Positions 15,922-22,297 of a stretch of 64,000 nucleotides of DNA are shown here, one piece after another. Numbering within the stretch: the stretch's first letter is position 1; every line of letters begins with the position of its first letter. The notes beneath the pieces were generated by a model that was given only the letters and a program-made list of their open reading frames with translations, was not told the origin of the DNA and did no database searches. The position numbers and the translations under genes are program-made. Source of the stretch: a virus; IMG/VR virus record IMGVR_UViG_3300027792_000292, positions 62,001 to 126,000 of that record; one strand, given 5' to 3'.

Positions 15922-15951
15922 CTTGATCTTTAATTACCAAAAAGGTATATT
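15922..15951 (+). promoter_or_regulatory. Promoter of RNA unit D (CTTGAT-18-TATATT)
   Basis: CTTGAT at 15922-15927, 18 bp, TATATT at 15946-15951, again extended to TATATTAG. A small hairpin GACCT-GAAA-AGGTC follows at about 15960-15973 before the unit. Confidence 0.8.
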
Positions 15952-15989
15952 AGAATACAGACCTGAAAAGGTCAAGCTCTTTGAAAGAT

Positions 15990-16152
15990 AGAAGCACTCT
16001 CTAATTTTGGATGCATACATTGGTTCAAGCGTTTGCTAACTAAAGCAAAAGATTGTTCGTTCAAGTCGAACTTCCCCCACCAAGTAGATTTTAATGTCTA
16101 CTTGGTGGGGGAAAAGCTTAATAAAAAAAGCATTTATAACTTGAGTGTTTCT
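15990..16152 (+). ncRNA. Y-RNA-like unit D with degenerate tRNA-like module and inserted hairpin
   Basis: Outer stem AGAAGCACTC (15990-15999) with GAGTGTTTCT (16143-16152), inner motif GATGCATACATT paired to GCATTTATAACTT. The module resembles unit B but its D arm is worn away; an anticodon-like arm TTTGC/GCAAA and a T arm GTTCG/CGAAC with loop TTCAAGT remain. A perfect hairpin of about 17 bp (16072-16113) follows the T arm where an acceptor strand would be. Confidence 0.65.
16072..16113 (+). repeat. Long perfect hairpin within unit D
   Basis: CCCCCACCAAGTAGA (16074-16088) pairs with TCTACTTGGTGGGGG (16097-16111), extended by two T-A pairs, with an 8-nt loop. Far more stable than the rest of the unit. 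Because A-rich rather than T-rich sequence follows, it is not a normal + strand terminator. Confidence 0.7.
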
Positions 16153-16196
16153 TCTTTCATTCGTTCCTTGTCCCTATGTAATAGGGGTTGTTCTAT

Positions 16197-16336
16197 GAAA
16201 AGTATCTTCTAACAGTTAGGGCGTACATTATCCTGTAAAGATAAACGCCTGGGCATTAAGCGCTCAGGCATCTGTATTCCTTCCGCCTTAGCGCGGCTGG
16301 GATATAGCACACGCATTGATTACTCGGATACTTCTC
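16197..16336 (+). ncRNA. Y-RNA-like unit E with non-tRNA module
   Basis: Outer stem GAAAAGTATC (16197-16206) with GATACTTCTC (16327-16336), one mismatch. The shared motif appears as GGGCGTACATT and CGCATTGATTACT. The module forms two hairpins: GCCTG/CAGGC with inner GC/GC, and TATTCC/GGGATA enclosing CCGC/GCGG. No T loop is present, so this module is not tRNA-like. A hairpin CCCTAT-GTA-ATAGGG lies upstream, as hairpins do before units B and D. No clear promoter. Confidence 0.6.
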
Positions 16337-16358
16337 TTGTCATACTCTTTGAAATTAT

Positions 16359-16481
16359 AGTGTATTTATCCTCTAATGCTGAGGGCTTACATTTTCTACG
16401 GTTGAAAAACAAGCCTAAGCGCACTCCCGTTTGGTGGGAGGAAGCGATGGGTCGAGCACTTAGGACTCGGATAAATACATT
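16359..16481 (+). ncRNA. Y-RNA-like unit F, most diverged, with hairpin module
   Basis: A perfect 11-bp outer stem TGTATTTATCC (16361-16371) with GGATAAATACA (16469-16479), extendable by two pairs. The shared motif is degenerate: GGGCTTACATT and GCACTTAGGACTCGG, with CTGAGGGC/GCACTTAG pairing but for one mismatch. The module has hairpin CTCCC/GGGAG and no tRNA arms. TCTTTGAAA lies just upstream as for other units. An ORF across this region is spurious. Confidence 0.55.
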
Positions 16482-16501
16482 ATTATATAATTACTATGAG
16501 T

Positions 16502-16652
16502 ATAAGTCTCATCTTCTAACTTTTGATGCGTACATTGTCATGCTGGTTCGAATCCAGTCGCTCTTTTCGGAGAGCGTAGCCGAATGGTAAGGCACCCGTT
16601 TAAGGAACAGGAACAAAACAAACTTCGCATTAGTAACTTGGATGGGATTTAT
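16502..16652 (+). ncRNA. Y-RNA-like unit G with circularly permuted tRNA-like module
   Basis: A 12-bp outer stem with two G-U pairs (16502-16513 with 16641-16652) and the full motif GATGCGTACATT (16525-16536) with CGCATTAGTAACTTG (16626-16640). The module runs in permuted order: T arm GCTGG-TTCGAAT-CCAGT, acceptor strands CGCTCTT and GAGAGCG joined by a TTCG tetraloop, TA, D arm GCC-GAATGGTAA-GGC, then anticodon arm CCCGT/ACAGG (one mismatch) with loop TTAAGGA. T arm before D arm is, as I recall, the YrlA arrangement. The Y stem enters between anticodon and T arms. Confidence 0.8.
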
Positions 16653-16653
16653 T

Positions 16654-16689
16654 AAGAGCCGGGATTCGAAAGGATTCCGGCTCTTTTTT
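16654..16689 (+). terminator. Terminator closing the RNA array
   Basis: AAGAGCCGG (16654-16662) pairs with CCGGCTCTT (16677-16685), followed by a run of T. It separates the RNA array from the Ubl/Ro60 operon. Confidence 0.85.
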
Positions 16690-16701
16690 ATTAAATAATT
16701 A

Positions 16702-16731
16702 TTTTCAATTATTTATGTCAAATAGTATATT
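16702..16731 (+). promoter_or_regulatory. Promoter of the Ubl-Ro60 operon
   Basis: TATATTAC at 16726-16733 with TTTTCA 18 bp upstream (16702-16707). The -35 is weaker than in the RNA array but spacing and -10 agree. A second AT-rich segment TAAATTAG follows at about 16771. Confidence 0.55.
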
Positions 16732-16804
16732 ACTCTGAACATTGAATATTAGCCTATAAGTGATAATTGGTAAATTAGTACCACAATGTAAGAGGAGGTT
16801 CAAG

Positions 16805-17062
16805 ATGGCAAGTGTGCATATTCGTTACGATGGTAGTACCAGGGAAGTCGATTTCGAAAATATTTTTCCAGAAGATCGACTTACAGCTATAGGGATTGCC
16901 AATACCGCGCAGGTTAACTCACGCAACGTGAGCGCCGATAACGTCAAGACTGCCGTAGCGCAGTATCTCGATATCGGATTGGGAGAACTTGATGGGTATA
17001 ACGTCGAGTTCCATAAGAACGGAAACATCACCGTTCGCCCTGATGCTGTATTTGGGAAGTAA
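16805..17062 (+). CDS. Small ubiquitin-like (beta-grasp) candidate
   Basis: 85 residues from the ATG after AGAGGAGG; an in-frame ATA at 16760 is too far upstream. Predicted pattern is strands near residues 2-14, a helix near 43-53 and strands near 63-80, ending VRPDAVFGK. Size and layout fit a beta-grasp/ubiquitin-like protein, and a JAMM protease and an E1-like enzyme are encoded 4-6 kb downstream. There is no C-terminal GG; FGK would need trimming or a different chemistry. Function is inferred. First gene of the Ro60 operon, with CGT-rich codon use. Confidence 0.45.
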   Translation: MASVHIRYDGSTREVDFENIFPEDRLTAIGIANTAQVNSRNVSADNVKTAVAQYLDIGLGELDGYNVEFHKNGNITVRPDAVFGK

Positions 17063-17074
17063 GTTGTCCAACTC

Positions 17075-17094
17075 GGGCCTATAAATTAAGGCCC
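17075..17094 (+). terminator. Hairpin between Ubl candidate and Ro60 gene
   Basis: GGGCCT (17075-17080) pairs with AGGCCC (17089-17094). No T-run, so probably an mRNA-stabilising or attenuating hairpin. Confidence 0.4.
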
Positions 17095-17132
17095 TCAAAC
17101 CTGATAATATAATACTTAAAAGGAGAAACTCC

Positions 17133-18731
17133 ATGAATCGTCAGCGTAACACTCAAACTGTTTCCGCGCCACAAATACCACAGGTTGAACAGGACATCCG
17201 TGTTCAAATGCTCAATAGCTTCATGTCCTGTCCACATCGTGATACTGATGCGATCAGGAAGATACATGAGGATCTGCGACAGCGTGACCCTTCATTCTAC
17301 TCTCATCTTGCTGCCTGGTATGAGAAGAATGGCGAACTTCGCGACCACAAGGAAGTATTCATTTCTATGTTGATCGTAGACCCCTATCTCGATAACCGTG
17401 AGGTTGGTCTTGCCCTGTGGCAGAAAGCTGTGCCTTTCATGAAGACCCGTATCCTTGGTTTCATTAAGGGTAAGAAGGTCAAGATTCGTGAGAAGACAAA
17501 TCAGACACGCCAAGTTGGAAAGAAGAAAATTCCGGTAGTAAACGTGACCGAGAAAGTTGTGGGCCTTTTTAAGAACGTGCCCTCAGCGTTCAAGACTGAG
17601 GTGGTACACTATCTAAAGTGGTTAGAGACCGACCCTGAGCGTTTTGATGGTGTGGCTATGCGCAACTCTGAGGATTTGAGGACGCTCTACGCTTCCTTGA
17701 AAATCCCTCACTCAAAGAGAGTGCAACAAATCCTTTGGGAGAAGAAGTACCCAAAGGAGAGTAAGTTGAATGTTTTCAAGGAGATTACGGATGCGAAGTC
17801 TCCTGAAGAAGCAGCAACGCTCATTGTTAAGAATAAGGTTCCGTATACTACGGCAGTAGGTCTCATTGAGAAGATGACCCCCTCCATCTTGGTTGCTCTC
17901 ATCAATAATATGAGTTCCCAGGAAGTTATTAACAACATTGCTTCTCTTCAGGAGAGTGGTGCATTAGATAACCCTGATACTAAGGCTATGGTTGAAAAGA
18001 AGCTTAAGCAGGCTGAGACCGCAAAGAATGTTACAGCCTTGAAGTCTAAAGCAGCGATTAATACAGGTCGTATCAAGGATGAGGCTGTCGTGGCGCAACT
18101 TGATAAGATTGCAGATGTACAAATAAAGAGCAAAGGTATCATTATGGCTTCTACAGCGATCTTTGTAGATCGCTCTGGATCGATGAGCATTGCTATTGAG
18201 TCAGGGAAGCATTGTGCAGCGATGGTATCCGGTGCTACAGAAGCTCCTTTGTATGTGGTTGCCTTTGATACGCTTCCAATGGAAATCTATCCAGTGTCCG
18301 CACGTCCAAAGGACAGGACCACTACCATGACCGACTGGGAAAGGGCATTTAAGCCTGTGCGCGATGGTGGTTCGACTTCTATGGGATGTGCTTTGGAGTA
18401 TCTGCGTCAAAAGAAGATGTACGTTGAGCAGATTGTTGTTATTACTGATGAGGGTGAGAATGCAACCCCCATGTTCACTGATGTCTATACTCGGTACTCC
18501 GAGGAGATGAAGGTGAAGCCTCATGTGGTTATCATCCGTACACCAAATTCAGGTCATACTTTCAGCACAAACCTGAAGAGGGCTGGTATTAGTTATGATG
18601 TATACACTCCTAATGGGTCAGACTACTATGGTTTACCAGGATTGATTCCACTTCTTGCCCGAACATCGAAGCTGGACCTTCTTATGGAGATCATGGATAC
18701 TCCGCTTCCTACACGTAGGCAGTGGAAGTAA
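17133..18731 (+). CDS. rsr: Ro60/TROVE-vWA protein (Rsr-like)
   Basis: 532 residues, close to the size of bacterial Rsr and animal Ro60. Residues of about 20-330 are a helical-repeat TROVE region (for example AFKTEVVHYLKWL, TAVGLIEKMTPSILVALINNM). The vWA domain begins near residue 340 with the MIDAS motif DRSGSMS (Asp346) and continues with GGSTSMG and VITDEGE. Ro60 is a ring that binds Y RNAs on its outer face and RNA 3' ends in its cavity. The seven Y-like RNAs directly upstream are the obvious ligands. Arg is mostly CGT/CGC, unlike neighbours. Confidence 0.9.
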   Translation: MNRQRNTQTVSAPQIPQVEQDIRVQMLNSFMSCPHRDTDAIRKIHEDLRQRDPSFYSHLAAWYEKNGELRDHKEVFISMLIVDPYLDNREVGLALWQKAVPFMKTRILGFIKGKKVKIREKTNQTRQVGKKKIPVVNVTEKVVGLFKNVPSAFKTEVVHYLKWLETDPERFDGVAMRNSEDLRTLYASLKIPHSKRVQQILWEKKYPKESKLNVFKEITDAKSPEEAATLIVKNKVPYTTAVGLIEKMTPSILVALINNMSSQEVINNIASLQESGALDNPDTKAMVEKKLKQAETAKNVTALKSKAAINTGRIKDEAVVAQLDKIADVQIKSKGIIMASTAIFVDRSGSMSIAIESGKHCAAMVSGATEAPLYVVAFDTLPMEIYPVSARPKDRTTTMTDWERAFKPVRDGGSTSMGCALEYLRQKKMYVEQIVVITDEGENATPMFTDVYTRYSEEMKVKPHVVIIRTPNSGHTFSTNLKRAGISYDVYTPNGSDYYGLPGLIPLLARTSKLDLLMEIMDTPLPTRRQWK

Positions 18732-18738
18732 CGAGATA

Positions 18739-18768
18739 GGGGTGGGCTTCATCAGAAGCCCCTCTTTT
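18739..18768 (+). terminator. Terminator after the Ro60 gene
   Basis: GGGCTTC, loop ATCA, GAAGCCC followed by CTCTTTTC. Probably partial, since the next gene starts at 18786 without a clear promoter. Confidence 0.7.
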
Positions 18769-18785
18769 CTATTTAAGAGGATAAT

Positions 18786-19649
18786 ATGAACGACGTACTA
18801 GCACTTATCAAAAAGATGGGGGAGAAAGAAGATACTATTACTAAGAGTATCTTTATATCTCCTATATATGGGAATGAGTATGTCGTTACTCGTATCAATG
18901 GGTTAGTTCATAAGTTGGGGGTACCCGACTCTACTAAGCCAGGTTGGTACAAGTTGAAGGCTTGTAATTTTAAAAGAGCCAAAGTAGTTGGTAACGCAGA
19001 CTTCATTGAAGTTGAAGAGTATCTCAAGATGCTCACGAAGATACGAGTGATATTAGTCTACAAAAAAGACGAATTGTACTTTGGTGTTCCTTTGAAAAAC
19101 AATTCAGCTGGCTTTGGCGTGTCAGATCTTATCCCGATATATTTAACATCTGATGATCTTGTAGGACCATTTGAGAAGGTCGTTTGCGGTTTTGACGGGG
19201 CTAACCTCTGGTACTATCAGAATGATATCTCTGCTGATCCTGCCAGGACGGAGTATTTAAGGGAGAGCTTTGATAAGTTTGTTCGACCAGATAAGGTACA
19301 GTATACAGGATTAACTCTTGAGGAGAAGATAGCTTACACTCTCAGATTCAATTTGGATAAGAAAGCCAGAGAGTCTTTGAAGGAAGTACTTATACAGAAA
19401 GATGTAGAGTTTGCTGGTGGTGAGTTTGTGAAGTTCGTAGAAAGAAATGATCACTACAGCGTCACCTATAAGATAGGTGGAAATCAATATACGAGTTATG
19501 TAACTAAAGATGAGAGTCATCATGTACTTACTGCAGGGGTATGTTTAAATGGTCACGATAGAGACTATGATTTGACTTCTCTAATAACGGTTCTAAGAGA
19601 AGGACAGAGAAGGGGTCTTATTCATAGATATAACAATACTACAGAATAG
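18786..19649 (+). CDS. Conserved-looking protein of unknown function in the Ro60 locus
   Basis: 287 residues after AAGAGG. Beta-rich N-terminal two thirds, then a helical segment and a C-terminal block HHVLTAGVCLNGHDRDYDL followed by TSLITVLREGQ. The Cys/His/Asp-containing C-terminal block looks like a conserved active or binding site, but I recognise no family. Position between Ro60 and the JAMM gene suggests a role in the same system. Confidence 0.6.
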   Translation: MNDVLALIKKMGEKEDTITKSIFISPIYGNEYVVTRINGLVHKLGVPDSTKPGWYKLKACNFKRAKVVGNADFIEVEEYLKMLTKIRVILVYKKDELYFGVPLKNNSAGFGVSDLIPIYLTSDDLVGPFEKVVCGFDGANLWYYQNDISADPARTEYLRESFDKFVRPDKVQYTGLTLEEKIAYTLRFNLDKKARESLKEVLIQKDVEFAGGEFVKFVERNDHYSVTYKIGGNQYTSYVTKDESHHVLTAGVCLNGHDRDYDLTSLITVLREGQRRGLIHRYNNTTE

Positions 19650-19657
19650 GAGTAGCT

Positions 19658-19837
19658 ATGGATATTCTTACAGAAGAAGAGCGTGCCAAGTTAGAAGAGC
19701 AGGGTTGGATTATAACAAGTGAAAGCCCTCTTGAAATACGGCATGAAGAGAGTGATTCTTTCGCATCTAATGTGGCAGCAGAGATGCTTATACAGGTATT
19801 ATTGGAAGAGGATGAAGAAGAGGACTCTGAGGAATGA
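19658..19837 (+). CDS. Small acidic protein, 59 aa
   Basis: Starts after ATAGGAG and overlaps the next gene by ATGA. MDILTEEERAKLEEQGW is followed by an SPLEIRHEESDSFA segment and a Glu/Asp-rich tail. No known function; the acidic tail and size resemble adaptor-like phage proteins. Confidence 0.6.
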   Translation: MDILTEEERAKLEEQGWIITSESPLEIRHEESDSFASNVAAEMLIQVLLEEDEEEDSEE

Positions 19838-20445
19838 CGGTATATGTTATAGGACCTAAAGATAGAAAACGGATGATAGAGTTTAAAGCTAAGAACATTC
19901 CTATAGTGAATACAACATCCTCCGCAAAGGGATGTTGGTCTATGTTATTGAGTCCTTTTTATCTTGGGCCTGTATATTTGTATGGAGGGTATTCTGCCTG
20001 TAAGATGGAAAGCGCATGGCAGTATAGTAAGGTATACTCCAGTTATATGGATGCTGAAGGAAATCCTACCCCAGCATATTTTGAATGGGCGATGGAAGGG
20101 TGGAAGAGTAAAATAGCAGTCAGGTACCCTATGGGTAAAGAGGCTAAGCCAGAGTACATATGGTGGGATGGTGAGAAGTTAGATTATGTAGCTGCGAGAA
20201 AGAAAGTCTATGCTCCTTTATACATAAAGTGCGTAGTGCCTAAAATATCTTTCACTAAGCTAAAGGAAATGAGGGACAGTAATACCGACATAGTACTTTG
20301 GGATTTTGATGGCTATGATTATATTTCATTAGGTATGACTTTGAGAGATGTACTAAACGATCCGAATCGTAAGATGGGGCATGCTTTTATTTTGGCAATA
20401 CTTTTAACAATGAAAAAAGAAGAAATTTTAGATATACTGAGTTAA
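19834..20445 (+). CDS. DUF6939-like protein
   Basis: 203 residues. Blocks such as LSPFYLGPVYLYGGYSACKM, ESAWQYSKVY, RYPMGKEAKPEYIWW and LWDFDGYD are those of DUF6939, a family found in phages and bacteria. The ESAWQYSK segment recalls NADAR-type folds that act on ADP-ribose derivatives, but that link is only a resemblance. Overlaps the preceding gene by four bases. Confidence 0.65.
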   Translation: MTVYVIGPKDRKRMIEFKAKNIPIVNTTSSAKGCWSMLLSPFYLGPVYLYGGYSACKMESAWQYSKVYSSYMDAEGNPTPAYFEWAMEGWKSKIAVRYPMGKEAKPEYIWWDGEKLDYVAARKKVYAPLYIKCVVPKISFTKLKEMRDSNTDIVLWDFDGYDYISLGMTLRDVLNDPNRKMGHAFILAILLTMKKEEILDILS

Positions 20446-20446
20446 T

Positions 20447-20620
20447 ATGGGAAAAATAATAAAGAATATATGGAGACTGTGGGCTAAGGCGTTAGGTCAG
20501 AAAGCATCGGATGATGATAAAGAAGCAGATATAGTAGCCATTATAAGAACAGTCATAGCTTTAGTTTACATCATAACAAACATAGTCATAGTAGCCGGAG
20601 TTATTAAGCACTGGTATTAA
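20447..20620 (+). CDS. Small single-span membrane protein, 57 aa
   Basis: ATG after the previous stop. Basic/amphipathic N-terminus, then a hydrophobic segment (IVAIIRTVIALVYIITNIVI, about residues 29-52). One transmembrane helix, role unknown. No ribosome-binding site stands out. Confidence 0.5.
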   Translation: MGKIIKNIWRLWAKALGQKASDDDKEADIVAIIRTVIALVYIITNIVIVAGVIKHWY

Positions 20621-20632
20621 TAGGGGGTGACC

Positions 20633-20785
20633 GTGAATTTAAGTAAATCAGACTTTGAAGTATTGGACTGCCCAGATGGTATAGTATACCAAGACGGAAC
20701 TAAATATGAGTTTACGTCAGAAGAAAAGTTAAAAGAAACAGAAAAGATAAAAGAAGCTACTAAGCACACAAGAATGAAAGACTGA
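20633..20785 (+). CDS. Small protein with GTG start, 50 aa
   Basis: A GTG start lies after TAGGGGGTGA. Reads VNLSKSDFEVLDCPDGIVYQ with a Lys/Glu-rich helical C-terminus. Ends three bases before the JAMM gene, so likely cotranslated with it. Function unknown. Confidence 0.5.
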   Translation: MNLSKSDFEVLDCPDGIVYQDGTKYEFTSEEKLKETEKIKEATKHTRMKD

Positions 20786-20788
20786 AAC

Positions 20789-21145
20789 ATGAATGAAAAG
20801 TGTTGGTTTATCTTCGGTAAGAAGGTAAAGAATACATACATCGGATGGTTGAAGTATAGCTCTGAGGGAAATCCAGTAAGTGTAAGTTTTAATTGGTCAG
20901 ATGCAGCAAAGAAGAATCTTCTTGGATTTCATCACACACATCCTGATGGCTGTTTATGGTTTTCTTCAAGAGATGATAAGACAATGAAAGCTTGGGCCAG
21001 GGCAGAGGGAAAACCCCTTATCTGCTCAGTAAGAAGTAGTGGGAAAGATGCAGCAGCGATATGGAAGAGAATGGAAGATAAAAGTGTAGGGCATCTACCG
21101 CTACATGTAATGATAAAAGGTAACCTATTTATGGCATGGGAATAA
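20789..21145 (+). CDS. JAMM/JAB-type metalloprotease (isopeptidase-like)
   Basis: 118 residues, a minimal MPN domain. The metal site H-x-H-x(7)-S-x(2)-D is exact: His49-Thr-His51, Ser59 and Asp62 in HHTHPDGCLWFSSRDD. JAMM enzymes cleave isopeptide or C-terminal peptide bonds of ubiquitin-like proteins; in bacteria they process Ubl precursors or remove Ubl from targets. Paired here with an E1-like protein at 22298 and a Ubl candidate at 16805. It lacks the NlpC domain of tail JAB proteins, which argues against a tail-assembly role. Confidence 0.8.
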   Translation: MNEKCWFIFGKKVKNTYIGWLKYSSEGNPVSVSFNWSDAAKKNLLGFHHTHPDGCLWFSSRDDKTMKAWARAEGKPLICSVRSSGKDAAAIWKRMEDKSVGHLPLHVMIKGNLFMAWE

Positions 21146-21378
21146 GTTATTACTATGCCATACTTGGTGTAAATAGTGTAATACCCTTATTGAAAGGTAT
21201 AGAAGTGAAAATTGAGTCAACTGGTTACTTAATAAAAACAGTTAAATACAAAGGTAAAATCTATCCACCATTGTCTATATTTCGTTGGATCGATTATTTA
21301 CCTGGTAATCAAGTTAAGATACAAATTGATGCGGACATCATAATTGTACATAGCACATCCATTCATATAGGAGGATAA
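21136..21378 (+). CDS. Hypothetical protein, 80 aa
   Basis: Overlaps the end of the JAMM gene by 10 bases in another frame. Beta-rich with no recognised motif. No clear ribosome-binding site other than the coupling. Confidence 0.45.
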   Translation: MGISYYYAILGVNSVIPLLKGIEVKIESTGYLIKTVKYKGKIYPPLSIFRWIDYLPGNQVKIQIDADIIIVHSTSIHIGG

Positions 21379-21380
21379 TT

Positions 21381-22289
21381 ATGGAAAGATCAACTATTCG
21401 GAGACAGCTACATAAAACTGTACGAGAATGGATTAACAGTATCACAGATGTCAAAGTAAAAGAAGCTTGCGAGGCAGATGTGTTAGTTGCAGGTGGATGT
21501 ATCTCTTCAATATTGTTAAAGGAAAAAGTTAACGACTATGATGTATATTTTCGAACAAAAGAAACCGCGAGCCTCGTAGTAGCTTATTATGTTAACTTAT
21601 TTAAAAGCACCTTTCCTACTGCTACACATATAACAGGAAAACCAATCGAAATTTTTACGGATGGTCCAAATATCATAATAAAATCTGCAGGGGTTGCCTC
21701 AGCTACAAGTTCAGATACGCCTTATCAGTACTTTGAAACTGCACCAGAAGATAACGCAGCGGAGTACTTGGATGTAGCGGTAAATGCTAAAATTCCAAAA
21801 GATTTACCTCCATATACTCCTATTTTCTTGTCTGGTAATGCTGTTACCTTGACCAATAGTATTCAATTGGTTACTCGATTTTATGGTGACATTGATTATG
21901 TCAAAACCACCTTTGATTTTGAGCATACAAAATGCATTTATGACTTTGCTGCCAATCGACTGCATTTACCTGAAAATTCGTTATATGCTATTTTAACTCG
22001 ATCATTAATCTATACAGGATCAGCATATCCCATTTGTTCAATGATCAGAACAAATAAGTTTATCCAACGAGGCTGGTCGATTAATGCAGGTAACTATTTA
22101 AAGATTGCTTTCGATATTAACAGTTTAAATCTTAACTCTTTAAATACACTTAGAGATCAACTCATAGGTGTAGATGTAGCATATTTTCAAGAATTGTTGG
22201 AAGTTTTAAAGAAGGATATTACACAAACACCTGGTAAAGTTATATCAGCTACGTATATTGCGGAGCTGTTGGATCGTCTATTCGCATAG
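21381..22289 (+). CDS. Pol-beta-type nucleotidyltransferase-like protein
   Basis: 302 residues after AGGAGG. The segment VLVAGGCISSILLKEKVNDYDVYF (GG, then NDYDVYF) carries the nucleotidyltransferase signature GG...S...DxD, with the Asp pair in DYDVYF. Such enzymes add nucleotides to RNA ends or to proteins. The C-terminal half is helical and unlike CCA-adding enzymes. Located between JAMM and E1-like genes and close to the tRNA-like RNAs, so RNA-end modification is possible. Confidence 0.6.
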   Translation: MERSTIRRQLHKTVREWINSITDVKVKEACEADVLVAGGCISSILLKEKVNDYDVYFRTKETASLVVAYYVNLFKSTFPTATHITGKPIEIFTDGPNIIIKSAGVASATSSDTPYQYFETAPEDNAAEYLDVAVNAKIPKDLPPYTPIFLSGNAVTLTNSIQLVTRFYGDIDYVKTTFDFEHTKCIYDFAANRLHLPENSLYAILTRSLIYTGSAYPICSMIRTNKFIQRGWSINAGNYLKIAFDINSLNLNSLNTLRDQLIGVDVAYFQELLEVLKKDITQTPGKVISATYIAELLDRLFA

Positions 22290-22297
22290 GAGTACAT

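Noticed and set aside
16072-16113. Rho-independent terminator within unit D
   Set aside because: The hairpin is strong but followed by AAAAG on the + strand, not a T-run, and the 3' half of unit D lies beyond it.
16360-16590. 76-aa ORF within the RNA array
   Set aside because: It runs across the outer stem of unit F and the conserved motif of unit G. No ribosome-binding site and no protein-like composition.
15350-16611. Ordinary free tRNA gene cluster
   Set aside because: The tRNA-like parts are each enclosed by a pairing outer stem and a shared motif; B lacks an acceptor and U33, G is permuted, E and F have no tRNA arms, and none encodes CCA. Only unit C could plausibly also give a real tRNA.
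15255-16690. CRISPR array
   Set aside because: The repeated motifs are spaced irregularly, differ between copies and pair within each unit; there are no uniform repeats and spacers and no cas genes.
20789-21145. Tail-assembly JAB protein (lambda gpK-like)
   Set aside because: There is no NlpC/P60 domain or tail gene nearby; an E1-like gene and Ro60 are the neighbours.
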